Shown here: positions 45,968 through 55,038 of the stretch, in pieces
How positions within the stretch are numbered: position 1 is the stretch's first letter
Layout: every line of letters starts with the position of its first letter
Assembly: GCF_014193655.1 (NCBI RefSeq)
Contig: NZ_JACHZQ010000005.1
Location: 372,001-436,000, forward strand
DNA: 64,000 bases
Reading direction: 5' to 3'
DNA from: Rhizobium sp. BK313
Lineage (GTDB): Bacteria; Pseudomonadota; Alphaproteobacteria; Rhizobiales; Rhizobiaceae
The notes under the pieces: generated by a model
Databases searched by the model: none
The model's input: the letters and a program-made list of their open reading frames with translations, nothing else
What the model was told of the DNA's origin: nothing
Made by a program: the position numbers and the translations under genes

Positions 45968-47011
45968 ATGGATCAGGGCACAACGGAAACATCGAACACC
46001 CCGACAGTCAGCTATGGCGCCGAGCCCGGATTGCGTTTCGCCTCCCTGCTCGACGGACATGGCGGCTGTAAGCAGCTTTGCATGGATGAGGTCTGTGCCT
46101 GGAAGCCCGGAGAAGGCGTGACATGGCTGCATCTCGAGCGCGACCATCCTGCTACGGCCGACTGGGTCACCCACAAAAGCGGATTCGACCCCTTCGTAAT
46201 CGAAGCGCTGTTGGAAGAGGATTCGCGCCCTCGTGTCGAACCTGTGGGCGATGGGCTGCTGATCATCCTGCGCGGCGTCTGCGCCACGTCGCCCGATGGC
46301 GTGACGCAGAAACCTGCCGACATCGACCTTGTACCCCTGCATCTCTGGGTCGATGGCGACCGTATCGTCTCGCTCCGCGACAGCGGCCACTACATCACGG
46401 CGCTGCGCGATATCCGCCTGTCGCTGGAGAAGAAAAAGGGGCCGCAGCGCACCGGTGACCTGCTCGCCCTGATCGGCGACAAGCTGGTGCGCGACCTCGA
46501 GCCCGTGCTCGACGCAATGGACGAAGAGGTGGACGATCTTGACGAGCTGATCTTTCATGGCGAAGCCGGCCAGGTGCGCGAACGTCTGAAGCTGCTGCGC
46601 CGGCGAGCCGTGCAGCTTCGCAGGTATCTGGCGCCGCAACGCGATGCACTGAACCGCATCGAGCATGACGATGCGCCCTGGCTTGCCGAACGCGACAAGC
46701 TGCGCATGCGCGAGGTCATCGACAAGCTGATGCGTTACATCGAGTATCTCGATGCCATCCGCGACCGCACCAGCATCCTGCATGACGACTTGTCGACCGT
46801 CATCAGCGAGCGCATTGCCCGCAATTCCAACCGCCTCGCCGCCCTTGCCGCCCTGCTTCTGCCGCCGAGTGTCGTGGCCGGCCTCTTCGGCATGAATGTC
46901 GGCGGCATTCCCGGCGTCAACGACACCTGGGCCTTTATCGTTATCGTCGCCTTCGTCACAGTCACGTCGATCGCCACCCTCTGGGTGCTGAAGCGCATCA
47001 ACTGGCTTTAG
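45968..47011 (+). CDS. CorA/ZntB-type metal ion transporter
   Basis: A 347-residue membrane transporter of the CorA superfamily. A long cytoplasmic N-terminal domain (about 1-280) with coiled helices (DLEPVLDAMDEEVDDLDELI) precedes two C-terminal membrane segments. The signature GMN motif is in GLFGMNVGGIPG near 308-319, and the second span ends in VLKRINWL. The GMN followed by VGG and a Pro (VGGIPG) and overall features point to the ZntB branch (zinc transport) rather than magnesium-specific CorA. It has its own leader and no operon partner. Confidence 0.88.
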   Translation: MDQGTTETSNTPTVSYGAEPGLRFASLLDGHGGCKQLCMDEVCAWKPGEGVTWLHLERDHPATADWVTHKSGFDPFVIEALLEEDSRPRVEPVGDGLLIILRGVCATSPDGVTQKPADIDLVPLHLWVDGDRIVSLRDSGHYITALRDIRLSLEKKKGPQRTGDLLALIGDKLVRDLEPVLDAMDEEVDDLDELIFHGEAGQVRERLKLLRRRAVQLRRYLAPQRDALNRIEHDDAPWLAERDKLRMREVIDKLMRYIEYLDAIRDRTSILHDDLSTVISERIARNSNRLAALAALLLPPSVVAGLFGMNVGGIPGVNDTWAFIVIVAFVTVTSIATLWVLKRINWL

Positions 47012-47012
47012 A

Positions 47013-47041
47013 GCAATACCAGAAAAGTGGCGACAGATTTT
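47013..47041 (+). repeat. Degenerate copy of rhizobial palindromic repeat
   Basis: GCAATACCAGAAAAGTGGCG is followed by a partly matching half ending in GATTTTGC. It resembles the GCAAT-armed element at 18645-18687 but lacks the complete second arm. It lies just after the transporter stop codon. Confidence 0.5.
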
Positions 47042-47077
47042 GCCTTGCCGGTAGCCGGTGTCGGTTTGGCGGCGATT

Positions 47078-47117
47078 GCCTGCTGCTGTTGATCGGCATT
47101 GCCGGCGAGTAGCAGGC
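47078..47117. terminator. Hairpin between convergent transporter and ATPase genes
   Basis: GCCTGCT (47078-47084) and AGCAGGC (47111-47117) are perfect 7-bp arms with a further CGGC/GCCG pairing inside the loop. It could terminate transcripts from either side. Confidence 0.4.
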
Positions 47118-47126
47118 GTTCGCCAG

Positions 47127-48182
47127 TTAGCCCTCCAGCCGCTTACCCGTTTCGGTGTCGAATAGGTGAATCTGGTGGGTCTCGACACCGATCTTCAGGA
47201 TCTCTCCCGGAGCGTTGAGAATACGCTCGCGGAAGACGCCGATCAGGTCGTGACCGCCGAGCCGCATGGCCACCTGGGTTTCCGAGCCCATCGGCTCGAC
47301 AGTGACGATCTCGGCGGGAAGTCCTTGCGGGTCCAATCTCAAATGCTCCGGGCGGATGCCGAGCGTGATCGGCTGATCGCCACGCGCGGCCGCGCCATTG
47401 ACGGCGAGCCGCATCCCGCTTTCCGTGACGAAGCTACCGCCGTCCAGTCGTCCCTTGAGGATGTTCATGCTCGGCGAGCCGATGAAGCCGGCGACAAAAA
47501 GATTGGCGGGGTGGTCATAGAGTTCGAGCGGCGAGCCGATCTGCTCGACGATGCCGCCATGCATGACGACGATGCGGTCGGCCATGGTCATGGCTTCGAT
47601 CTGGTCATGGGTGACGTAGATCGTCGTGGTCTTCAGCCGCTGATGATTCTGCTTGATCTCCGAGCGCATCTGCACGCGCAGCTTCGCATCCAGGTTCGAC
47701 AGAGGCTCGTCGAAGAGGAAGACCTTGGGATTGCGCACCATGGCGCGGCCCATGGCGACGCGTTGGCGCTGGCCGCCGGAAAGATGGCGGGGATAACGCT
47801 GCAAATAGGGCTCGAGGCTGAGCATGCGCGCCGCTTCCGCCACCCGCTTGGCGATCTCCGGCTTGGGCGCACCGGCAAGCCGGAGCGAAAAGCCCATATT
47901 GGCCTCGACCGTCATATGCGGATAAAGCGCGTAGGACTGGAAGACCATGGCGATGTCGCGCTCCTTGGGAGCGACGTTGTTGACGACCTTGCCGTCGATG
48001 GCGATCTCACCGCCGCTGATGGCTTCGAGGCCGGCGATCATACGCAGCAGCGTGGACTTGCCGCAGCCTGAAGGGCCGACCAGCACGGTAAACTCGCCAT
48101 CCGCTATATCGACGGAAACGCCGTGCAAAACTTCCAGCGCACCGTAGCTCTTACGTACCTCTGCAATTTTCACTGAGCCCAA
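47127..48182 (-). CDS. ABC transporter ATP-binding protein, MalK/UgpC type (TTG start)
   Basis: ATPase of a second carbohydrate-type importer, 351 residues. Walker A GPSGCGKS near 37, Q-loop MVFQSYALYPHMTV, signature LSGGQRQR near 134, Walker B VFLFDEPLSNLD and H-loop VTHDQIEA are intact, and a C-terminal TOBE-type domain follows. The first codon is TTG at 48182, supported by GGAG eight bases upstream and the family N-terminus MGSV; a GTG three codons later is the alternative. It ends the minus-strand operon that begins with sugar-acid genes. Confidence 0.9.
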   Translation of the reverse strand: MGSVKIAEVRKSYGALEVLHGVSVDIADGEFTVLVGPSGCGKSTLLRMIAGLEAISGGEIAIDGKVVNNVAPKERDIAMVFQSYALYPHMTVEANMGFSLRLAGAPKPEIAKRVAEAARMLSLEPYLQRYPRHLSGGQRQRVAMGRAMVRNPKVFLFDEPLSNLDAKLRVQMRSEIKQNHQRLKTTTIYVTHDQIEAMTMADRIVVMHGGIVEQIGSPLELYDHPANLFVAGFIGSPSMNILKGRLDGGSFVTESGMRLAVNGAAARGDQPITLGIRPEHLRLDPQGLPAEIVTVEPMGSETQVAMRLGGHDLIGVFRERILNAPGEILKIGVETHQIHLFDTETGKRLEG

Positions 48183-48212
48183 GGGTCTAACTCCGCATAT
48201 CGAGGAAAGGGG

Positions 48213-49028
48213 TCAATCGTCCCAGCGGGGCGACTTTTCGGGATTGATGCGGCGATAACCGCGGTTGAGCGCTCGGATCTCGTTCATCTCCGCTTCGTTG
48301 AGCGAGATGCCGAGAGCTGCATAGTTGCCGCGCAGATTTGCCTCGCTGGAGGAAGATGGGATGACAACATGTCCTTCGGCCATCAGGAAGGCCAGCGCGA
48401 CCGCCGATGCCGAAACGCTGTGGGCGGCGCCGATTTTTGAAAGCACCGCATCGCCGCGGATTTCGCCCTTGGCCAGCGGCTGATAGGCCGTGAGCGTCAG
48501 TCCGATGCTGCGGGCATAGGCGATGAGCTTCGGCGCCTGCAGATAGGGATGGATCTCCACCTGGTTGGTGGCGATGGCATCCGGGCCGAGCAAGTTGCGG
48601 GTTCGCTCAAGCAGGGCGATCGGAAAGTTGGAGACGCCGATCAGCCGGGCATAGCCCTTCTGCTGGGCTTCGCCGAGCGCCAGCACGTAATCCTCGAAGG
48701 GCACTGCATCCTTGTGCGACGGCCAGTGGATCAACAGCAGGTCGACCTGATCGACACCGATCGTATCGAGACTGGCGCGAACGGATGGCAGGAACTGAGC
48801 CTTGTCGAGCCTCGTGTCGGCGACCTTGGTGGTGATGAAAAAATCGCCGCGCGGCAGGCCGGATCCCCGCACCGCCTTGCCGACGGAATCCTCGCTATTG
48901 TAGCTCTGCGCCGTGTCGAGGTGCCGATAACCGATCGCGATAGCCTCCGAAATGGCCGCCACGCCGTCATCACCGATGCGGCCGCCGGTGCCGAGGCCCA
49001 GTTTCGGAATGGTCTTGTCTGTCGTCAT
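48213..49028 (-). CDS. Aldo/keto reductase
   Basis: NADPH-dependent reductase of the AKR superfamily, 271 residues, with catalytic tetrad Asp38 and Tyr43 (HLDTAQSYNSE), Lys68 (ITTKV) and His101 (LLIHWPS), and the C-terminal phosphate-binding segment VVIPSSSSEANLRGN. It resembles the 2,5-diketo-D-gluconate reductase group. It lies between the permease and ATPase genes of one importer (4 bp and 30 bp gaps), so it is likely to act on the imported sugar or sugar acid. Confidence 0.92.
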   Translation of the reverse strand: MTTDKTIPKLGLGTGGRIGDDGVAAISEAIAIGYRHLDTAQSYNSEDSVGKAVRGSGLPRGDFFITTKVADTRLDKAQFLPSVRASLDTIGVDQVDLLLIHWPSHKDAVPFEDYVLALGEAQQKGYARLIGVSNFPIALLERTRNLLGPDAIATNQVEIHPYLQAPKLIAYARSIGLTLTAYQPLAKGEIRGDAVLSKIGAAHSVSASAVALAFLMAEGHVVIPSSSSEANLRGNYAALGISLNEAEMNEIRALNRGYRRINPEKSPRWDD

Positions 49029-49032
49029 AATC

Positions 49033-49863
49033 CTATCCCTTGGTTGCGCCGGCGGTCAGCCCGCCAACAAAGAGGTTTTGGAAAAACAGGAAGAGCAGCG
49101 CGATCGGTACCGTCATTACCATCGAGGCGGCCATCACCCCGCCCCAGTCGGTGTTGAATTCGGTCGAGAATTCGGCAAGGCCGATCGGCAACGTCTTCAC
49201 GGAACTGTCTGTGGCAAAGCAGAGCGCGAAGATGAATTCGTTCCAGGTGGTGACGAAGGCATAGACGAGCACCGCCACCAGCCCCGGCGTCGACAGCGGC
49301 AAAGTGATGCGGAAGAGGATGCCGAGGCGCGAGGCGCCATCGACGATCGCCGCTTCTTCCAGCTCGATCGGGATCGCCTTGAAATAACTGGTCAGCATCC
49401 AGACGCTGAGTGGCAGGGTGATGATCATGTAGACGAGGATCAGGCCCCAGTAGGTATTGACCAGATGCAGATAGCGCAGCGTGATAAATAGCGGCACGAT
49501 GATCGCCGCCGTGGGCAGCAATTGCCCGACCAGCACGAAGGTCTGGAAGAACGGCTTTCCCTTGAAATCGAAACGGGCGAACCCGTATGAGGCGAAGACG
49601 GCAAGGATCAGCGCCAGCACCGTCGAGCCGACGGAGATGATGACGCTGTTCATGAAATAGCGTGGAATGTTGGAGTTGAAGATCACTGTAATGTAGTTGC
49701 CGATCGTCGGCGCATCGGGCAGCCAATGCGGCGGCACGGTATAGAGCTCCGGCAGGGCCTTGATCGACGACAGCGCCATCCAGGCGAAGGGGAAGAGGCA
49801 CACCAGCACAAGCACAATCGATGAGACGGCGATGATAATGGTCGCAAGGACGCTTCTGTTCAT
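49033..49863 (-). CDS. ABC transporter permease, MalG/UgpE type
   Basis: A 276-residue permease with six membrane segments, the first at about 7-30 (ATIIIAVSSIVLVLVCLFPFAWMAL). A short periplasmic stretch with PHWLPDAPTIGNYITV and the EAA loop near 185-205 (ELEEAAIVDGASRLGILFRITLPLSTP) are typical. The start overlaps the stop of the MalF-type gene (ATGA). The end is NLFVGGLTAGATKG, the common MalG C-terminus. Confidence 0.92.
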   Translation of the reverse strand: MNRSVLATIIIAVSSIVLVLVCLFPFAWMALSSIKALPELYTVPPHWLPDAPTIGNYITVIFNSNIPRYFMNSVIISVGSTVLALILAVFASYGFARFDFKGKPFFQTFVLVGQLLPTAAIIVPLFITLRYLHLVNTYWGLILVYMIITLPLSVWMLTSYFKAIPIELEEAAIVDGASRLGILFRITLPLSTPGLVAVLVYAFVTTWNEFIFALCFATDSSVKTLPIGLAEFSTEFNTDWGGVMAASMVMTVPIALLFLFFQNLFVGGLTAGATKG

Positions 49864-50717
49864 CGCGCTTCCCTCGCCGATATCGCCTGCATTTTCAGAT
49901 AGATCGCAACGATGATAGCCGCCGCGACAAAGAAGATTACCGACAGTGCGGCCGCCTGATTGAACTGAAAGCTCTCGAAAGCGAGCTTGAAGATCTGGAT
50001 CGGCGTGATCAGCGTCCGGTTGGCCGGGCCGCCGCCGGTGATGGCATAAATGATGGTGATGGAATTCAGCCCCCAGATCACCAGCAGCAGCGTGACCGCC
50101 GTGATCACCGGCCGGACCTGCGGCAGCGTTACGAAGCGGACCTCCTGCCAGAAATTGGCGCCGTCGAGTTTGGCCGCCTCATAGAGATCGGCGGGAATGG
50201 CTTGCAGACCGGCCAGCACCATGATGGCGACAAAGGGGAAAAGCTTCCAAACGTTGATGGCGATCAGCACTGGCATCACCGTATCGCGATTGGTAAGCCA
50301 GCTAATGGGGGCGGGAATGACGCCCGAGCCGGTCAGCATATAGTTGATGATGCCGAACTCGGTATGGAACATCCACGCCCAGGTGGTGGCTGCGACGATG
50401 CCGGGCACGACCCACGGGATGAGGGTAATGGAGCGCAGCAGGCTGCGGCCGGTGAATTCCAGATTGAGCAGGATTGCCGCCGCCGTGCCGAGCACCACTT
50501 GGAAGACGATCGAACCGCCGACGAAATAGATGAGATTGATAAAAGCCTGCGTCGTGACCGCGGGCCGAAGCACATTGGCATAATTCTTGATCGTCAGGAC
50601 CCCGCGGGCATCGGTGGCGCTGAGATAGCCGGTATAGACCACCGGATAGGCGATCAGCATCGCCAGCACGATCATAGCCGGCAGAATGAAAAGAAGTCCC
50701 GTCGACTGGCGGCCCAT
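49860..50717 (-). CDS. ABC transporter permease, MalF/UgpA type
   Basis: A 285-residue permease with a first membrane segment at about 10-28 (FILPAMIVLAMLIAYPVVYTG), the LIPWVVPGIVAATTWAWMF span near 110, the EAA loop near 186-207 (DLYEAAKLDGANFWQEVRFVTLPQ) and TGGGPANRTLITPI near 238. It is the partner of the following MalG-type permease with a four-base overlap. An AAAGG ribosome site precedes the ATG. A GC hairpin lies between it and the binding-protein gene. Confidence 0.92.
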   Translation of the reverse strand: MGRQSTGLLFILPAMIVLAMLIAYPVVYTGYLSATDARGVLTIKNYANVLRPAVTTQAFINLIYFVGGSIVFQVVLGTAAAILLNLEFTGRSLLRSITLIPWVVPGIVAATTWAWMFHTEFGIINYMLTGSGVIPAPISWLTNRDTVMPVLIAINVWKLFPFVAIMVLAGLQAIPADLYEAAKLDGANFWQEVRFVTLPQVRPVITAVTLLLVIWGLNSITIIYAITGGGPANRTLITPIQIFKLAFESFQFNQAAALSVIFFVAAAIIVAIYLKMQAISAREAR

Positions 50718-50782
50718 GGGTCAGCCTTTCTGGTAAATGATTGCCCGAAATCCGGAGTCATCAGAGGTTTGGCGAGCGCGTC

Positions 50783-50807
50783 CCGGGGCGGACGACCGCC
50801 GCCCCGG
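50783..50807 (-). promoter_or_regulatory. GC-rich stem-loop between binding-protein and permease genes
   Basis: CCGGGGC (50783-50789) pairs with GCCCCGG (50801-50807), with further G-C pairing inside. It lies 23 bp after the binding-protein stop, without a T-run, and probably protects the upstream message or weakens read-through. Confidence 0.55.
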
Positions 50808-50830
50808 ATATCGCATTATTTGCCAAACGC

Positions 50831-52051
50831 TCAGCTATCCAGCAGCGCCTGGATTTCGTCATTGGCCTGGTCCATCGAAGCCTTCGGGTCCTGGTCGCCC
50901 GAAAGGACCCGCTGGATGCCGTCGAACAGTGCCTGGCTGATCTGCACCCAATGCGGCGTGTTCGGAGACGGCCGGCCGTAGGGCAGGATCGCCGCGAACT
51001 GCTTCAACATCGGATCCTGGAAGCGCGGCAGGTTGAGCGCCGAGACGCGAGCCGGGAAGGTGTCGGTGAAGAAGCCTTGGTTGTCCGACGTGTTCAGGAA
51101 TTGCAGGAACTTCTTGGCGTCATCCGGATTCTTGGCGTCCTTCGGGATGACAAAGCTCCAGCCTCCGATGACGCCGGCCGTCTGCTTGCCCTCGGGATGC
51201 GGCGTCGCCATAGCGCCAAGGTTGATCTTGGCGTTTGCCTGACGGATGGGCGCAACATCGTACTGGCCGGTCTGATACATCGATACCTTGCCGGCGATGA
51301 AGAGCTGACGGTTGGCGATCCCATCGTTCTGCAGCGTTGAGTCCGGCGAATATTTGTTCCTGTAGAAGTCGGTGTAGAACTTCACCGCCGCCACGGCTTC
51401 CGGCGAGTTGACCACGGCGGTCTTGCCGTCATCGCTGATGATGTTGCCGCCGTTCATCCAGATCAGCGGCAGCAGGCGGGTGATGGTATTGCCGACCTCA
51501 CCGCCGCCGGTGATCGCCATGCCGAATTTGCCGCCGGTCGTCATTTTCTTGGCGGCGTCGGCCCACTGATCCCAGGTCTGCGGCGGATTGGCCGGATCGA
51601 GCCCGGCAGCCTTGAAGTCATCGAGATTATACATCACGCCGACGCATTCGATGCGATAGGGGATGCCATAGAGCTTGCCGTCATAGGTGTCGTAGTTAAT
51701 GGCGGCCTTGTTGTAATCGTCCTTGTCCTGAATGACGTCATCGAGCGGCAACACGAGATCCGACTGCGCATAACCCTGCACCCAGGGATGCTGCACTTCG
51801 ATGACGTCAGGTGCGGCGCCCGACTGCAGCGCGGTCAGGATCCGCTGCGGCAGGCCGTTGGAAGTGGTGATCTCCAGCTTGATGGTAATGCCGGGATTGG
51901 CCTTCTGGAAATCGGCGGCCAGCTTTTCGGCGCGCGGCTGACCCCAGTTGGGCGTCCACCAGACGACTTCGCCGGCCATGGCAACGCTGCTCAAAAGCGA
52001 CGCTGCCGAAAACGCGACAGCCGCGAAGGCCGCCATTCTGTATTTGCTCAT
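50831..52051 (-). CDS. ABC transporter substrate-binding protein, family 1
   Basis: Periplasmic binding protein of 406 residues. The signal peptide is MSKYRMAAFAAVAFSAASLLSSVAMA (cleavage near 26). The mature protein opens with GEVVWWTPNWGQPRAEKLAADFQKANPGITIKLE and has MYNLDDFKAAGLDPANPPQTWDQWADAAKKM near 140, both typical of sugar-binding family 1. GGAGGAG sets the ATG at 52051. It follows the mannonate-dehydratase-like gene by 65 bp, so a hexuronate, aldonate or related glycoside is a reasonable ligand guess. Confidence 0.92.
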   Translation of the reverse strand: MSKYRMAAFAAVAFSAASLLSSVAMAGEVVWWTPNWGQPRAEKLAADFQKANPGITIKLEITTSNGLPQRILTALQSGAAPDVIEVQHPWVQGYAQSDLVLPLDDVIQDKDDYNKAAINYDTYDGKLYGIPYRIECVGVMYNLDDFKAAGLDPANPPQTWDQWADAAKKMTTGGKFGMAITGGGEVGNTITRLLPLIWMNGGNIISDDGKTAVVNSPEAVAAVKFYTDFYRNKYSPDSTLQNDGIANRQLFIAGKVSMYQTGQYDVAPIRQANAKINLGAMATPHPEGKQTAGVIGGWSFVIPKDAKNPDDAKKFLQFLNTSDNQGFFTDTFPARVSALNLPRFQDPMLKQFAAILPYGRPSPNTPHWVQISQALFDGIQRVLSGDQDPKASMDQANDEIQALLDS

Positions 52052-52116
52052 CGTCTCCTCCTTTATAGACGGCACGATCGCCGCCGTTTTTCCTCCGGCC
52101 GGTCATGGGCTTTGCT

Positions 52117-53238
52117 CTATGAAGCAGCCTTCTCCCCTTCGAACGACGCCACCTCCTGCGACCGGGCCGGGCCGAGCGCATCGGCGTTCATCGTCAAGGC
52201 CTTCATGAAGCCAACCGTATAGGCGTGGCCCGCATGCCAGGGCGCGGGGCAATCCAGCGCCGGCACATGGTCGGGCACCATGACCCCCTCAAACCCCTCG
52301 TCGCGCAGCACGCGGACGATCTCGGCCATGTCGACGTCCCCATCATCGACAAAGGTCTCGACATAGTGGGGAACCTTGCCGCGCACGTTGCGGAAATGAA
52401 CGTAAGCAATGGCACCCGCGCGAGCGAAATGCCGGGTCGTCCTGTAGATGTCGCCCTCGATCATTTCAGCGAGCGAGCCTATGCAGAATTCGAGGGCATT
52501 GGCCGGGCTCGGCGCAAGCGCCAGAAGCCGCTCATATTTGGCATGGCTGTTGACGAGACGCGCCGTGCCGCGCAACCGCTCCACCGGTGGATCGTCGGGA
52601 TGGGCCGCAAGCCGCACATTCGCTTTCTCGGCGACCGGCACCAATTCCTTCAGGAACCAGGCGAAACGCGCCCAAAGCTCCGGCTCGCTGACCGTTACCG
52701 CCGCCGCACCGGGGACCGCCGGGCGATAGCGCATATTCATGATCGTGCCGTCCGGAAGCGGGCTTTGCACATCGAACTCATCCGCATCGAAGACTGCGGT
52801 CACGGCGCGGCCGCGGGCGATGCGCTTCTGCTGCCAGCCCCAGACACCGGCGAGCGAAAAATTATAGCCGATGACGGGAATACCGGCCCGGCCGGCATCG
52901 CGCACCAACTGCTTCAACCCATCCATCTGTTCGAATTTCTTCGGACCGTCCAGCAGGATATCCGACCAGAAATTCGGTGAAATATTCTCCATCGCTGCGA
53001 TCCTGAGACCGTGGCGAGCGCACATCGCGACAATGTCGGCCATGCGCTCATAGCTCCATAGCGGCGCATCGATGCACTCGCCATTGATTGGCCCGACGCC
53101 CTCGCGATAGGGATCGCCTTCTGAATTGCGCGCATAATCAGTTAGATGTACCACAACGTCGTTAACCCCGAGCTGGGCAGCATAGCGCGCACCCTCCTCG
53201 CTCAACCGATCACCGCTGAGTGTCAAACCTACCCTCAC
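52117..53238 (-). CDS. Mannonate dehydratase family protein (UxuA-like)
   Basis: A 373-residue TIM-barrel dehydratase of the UxuA type, which converts D-mannonate to 2-keto-3-deoxygluconate. UxuA metal-site elements are seen in order: YNFSLAGVWGW near 125, AAHPDDPP near 213 (His), EFCIGS near 250 (Cys), YVHFRNVRGK near 275 (His), DGDVDMAEIVRVL near 293 and VPDHVPAL near 313 (Asp, His). It is shorter at the N-terminus than E. coli UxuA and may act on a related sugar acid. GTG at 53238 is preferred to GTG at 53241 because GGGAGG then has five-base spacing. Confidence 0.85.
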   Translation of the reverse strand: MRVGLTLSGDRLSEEGARYAAQLGVNDVVVHLTDYARNSEGDPYREGVGPINGECIDAPLWSYERMADIVAMCARHGLRIAAMENISPNFWSDILLDGPKKFEQMDGLKQLVRDAGRAGIPVIGYNFSLAGVWGWQQKRIARGRAVTAVFDADEFDVQSPLPDGTIMNMRYRPAVPGAAAVTVSEPELWARFAWFLKELVPVAEKANVRLAAHPDDPPVERLRGTARLVNSHAKYERLLALAPSPANALEFCIGSLAEMIEGDIYRTTRHFARAGAIAYVHFRNVRGKVPHYVETFVDDGDVDMAEIVRVLRDEGFEGVMVPDHVPALDCPAPWHAGHAYTVGFMKALTMNADALGPARSQEVASFEGEKAAS

Positions 53239-53277
53239 CACGTCCTCCCAAGACGATGCTGGTATTCCCGATCAATT

Positions 53278-53293
53278 AGTTCAAATTTGAAAC
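53278..53293. promoter_or_regulatory. Palindrome upstream of the UxuA-like gene
   Basis: A perfect 12-bp palindrome TTCAAATTTGAA (53280-53291) lies 42 bp before the UxuA-like start, in a 115-bp gap within the minus-strand run. It shares the GTTCAA/TTTGAA half-site with the region before the IclR gene and may be an internal operator. Confidence 0.5.
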
Positions 53294-53353
53294 TCGTCAA
53301 TTCTTTAGTAAACTTGCGACAAGAGCGTTTCACTGTCAATTCCCTGACGCGAC

Positions 53354-54532
53354 TCACTTTTTCGGCGCATTCGAAAGCGTCGCAGCGCCGGTCGCGACAC
53401 CGCTGGTGTTCATGCTGCCGTCGAAGAGCGGCACGTTGTATGGCGCGTAGGGATAACGCGCGCAGGCTTCCTCGATCAGCTCGATGCCGAGACCGGGTGC
53501 AGTCGGCGCGAGAATGGCGCCATCCTCGAATTGCAGCGTCTCGTTGACCAGTTCCTTGCGCCAGGGCACATCGACCGACACCGTCTCGAAGATCGAGAAA
53601 TTCGGCACCGCCACCGACATATGCAGAGTCATGGCATTCATCACCGGACCGACCGGATTGTGCGGCGCGACCGGGATCAGGTGATGATGCGCCATATGCG
53701 AGATGCGCTTGGTCTCGCCCATGCCCCCGGCGTGCGAAACATCCGGCTGCAGAATGTCGACGGCCTTCTTGTTCAGTGCCTCCAGGAATTTGCCCGGCTC
53801 GAACCAGCGCTCGCCGGCGGCGATCGGCACGGGGCTGTGGGCACGGACATCGACCAGCGCATCGATGCTTTCCGGCGGCGTCGGCTCCTCGATCCATCTG
53901 AGATCGTAGGGCGCCAACTCCCGGCACATGGCGATCGCGGTGGGCACATTGAGCCGACCGTGCACGTCGAGCATCAGGTCGACCTCGGGGCCGACGGCAT
54001 CACGAACGGCTGCGACGATATCGATGGTCTGGCGGCGCTGTTTGCGGTCCATTTCGAGGTCGGCGACATCGAACGGGTCCCATTTCAGCGCCCTGTAGCC
54101 CATAGCGACCGCCTTGCGGGCATTCTCGGCATATTGATCCGGCGTCGTCGCACCGAAAAACCAATGATTGGCGTAGCATTGCACCCGGTCGCGATACTTG
54201 CCGCCGAGAAGCTCGAACACCGGCACGCCGAGCGCCTTGCCCTTGATGTCGAGCAGTGCAGCCTCGATGGCGCCGAGCGCCGTGCGGAAGACGGCACCCG
54301 TGCGCCAGTAGGAATCGCGGTGCAGCTGCTCGATGATCGCGTCGACGGCGAAAGGGTCGCGGCCAATCAGGACGCGCTCAAGCTCCTCCAACGCCGAGAC
54401 GACCGTCTTGGTCCTCCATTCCAGCGTGGCTTCGCCCACACCCTCATAGCCTTCATCGGTATAGAGTTTGACGAAAACGAAATTGGTGCGCGAGACGTTG
54501 GCGACAAAGACCTTCTGGGCCGTGATTTTCAT
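53354..54532 (-). CDS. Enolase superfamily dehydratase, D-galactonate dehydratase-like
   Basis: A 392-residue member of the mandelate racemase/enolase superfamily, close in motif order to D-galactonate dehydratase (DgoD), which forms 2-keto-3-deoxygalactonate. Visible elements are the N-terminal capping domain (1-115), Lys150 (ALKWDPF), Asp189 and His191 (LDVHGRL), Glu215 (WIEEPTPP), Glu241 (AAGERWF), ILQPDVSHAGGMGE near 262 and APHNPVGP near 290 with catalytic His. A GGGAGGA ribosome site precedes the ATG. The true substrate could be another aldonate or uronate. Confidence 0.87.
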   Translation of the reverse strand: MKITAQKVFVANVSRTNFVFVKLYTDEGYEGVGEATLEWRTKTVVSALEELERVLIGRDPFAVDAIIEQLHRDSYWRTGAVFRTALGAIEAALLDIKGKALGVPVFELLGGKYRDRVQCYANHWFFGATTPDQYAENARKAVAMGYRALKWDPFDVADLEMDRKQRRQTIDIVAAVRDAVGPEVDLMLDVHGRLNVPTAIAMCRELAPYDLRWIEEPTPPESIDALVDVRAHSPVPIAAGERWFEPGKFLEALNKKAVDILQPDVSHAGGMGETKRISHMAHHHLIPVAPHNPVGPVMNAMTLHMSVAVPNFSIFETVSVDVPWRKELVNETLQFEDGAILAPTAPGLGIELIEEACARYPYAPYNVPLFDGSMNTSGVATGAATLSNAPKK

Positions 54533-54578
54533 GGTTTCCTCCCGGCCGCGGACTGTAACCGACGGCCCTCCTCGCGAC

Positions 54579-55016
54579 TTACTTCGCCGCAGCCCTCAAC
54601 CGTTCGATCGCCTGGAACTGCAGGCTATCATCAGCCATCTGCATCAGTTCGATGCGATGCCCGTCCGGGTCCTCGATCCAGGTCTGCCAATTATTATCGG
54701 CCGCTTTGATGACAGGACGGATGCGCTCGATGCCGAGCGCGTCCAACTCGGCCACAGCCTTCTGGATATCCGGAACAGCAAGGCAGATATGGTTGAAGCC
54801 GACGGCCTCACGCTCGGCGGCGCGATCACCCTCTCCCTCCGGAAAGACTTCGAGATACTGATCATCGGTGATGCGCAGATAGACGAGCCAAAGCCGACCG
54901 TCCTTGTCGAGCCGCATCATCTCGGAGAAACCGAGCTTGTTGACATAGAAATCGAGCGAAGCGTCGATATCCTTCACGCGGATGGCGACATGGGCAATCG
55001 AAGAAACCGTGAGCAT
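54579..55016 (-). CDS. VOC family protein (glyoxalase/lactoylglutathione lyase type)
   Basis: A 145-residue metalloenzyme-fold protein of the vicinal oxygen chelate superfamily, with two beta-alpha-beta modules: HVAIRVKDIDASLDFYVNKLGFSEM (about 8-32) and HICLAVPDIQKAVAELDALG (about 72-91). Candidate metal ligands are His8, Glu near 52 (QYLEVF), His72 and Glu near 123 (HRIELMQM). The ATG at 55016 follows AGGA; a longer frame overlaps the upstream gene. It sits between the RraA-type and galactonate-dehydratase-like genes, so it may handle a keto-acid or aldehyde intermediate. Function uncertain. Confidence 0.85.
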   Translation of the reverse strand: MLTVSSIAHVAIRVKDIDASLDFYVNKLGFSEMMRLDKDGRLWLVYLRITDDQYLEVFPEGEGDRAAEREAVGFNHICLAVPDIQKAVAELDALGIERIRPVIKAADNNWQTWIEDPDGHRIELMQMADDSLQFQAIERLRAAAK

Positions 55017-55038
55017 GTTTGAAAATTCCTGATCGAAT

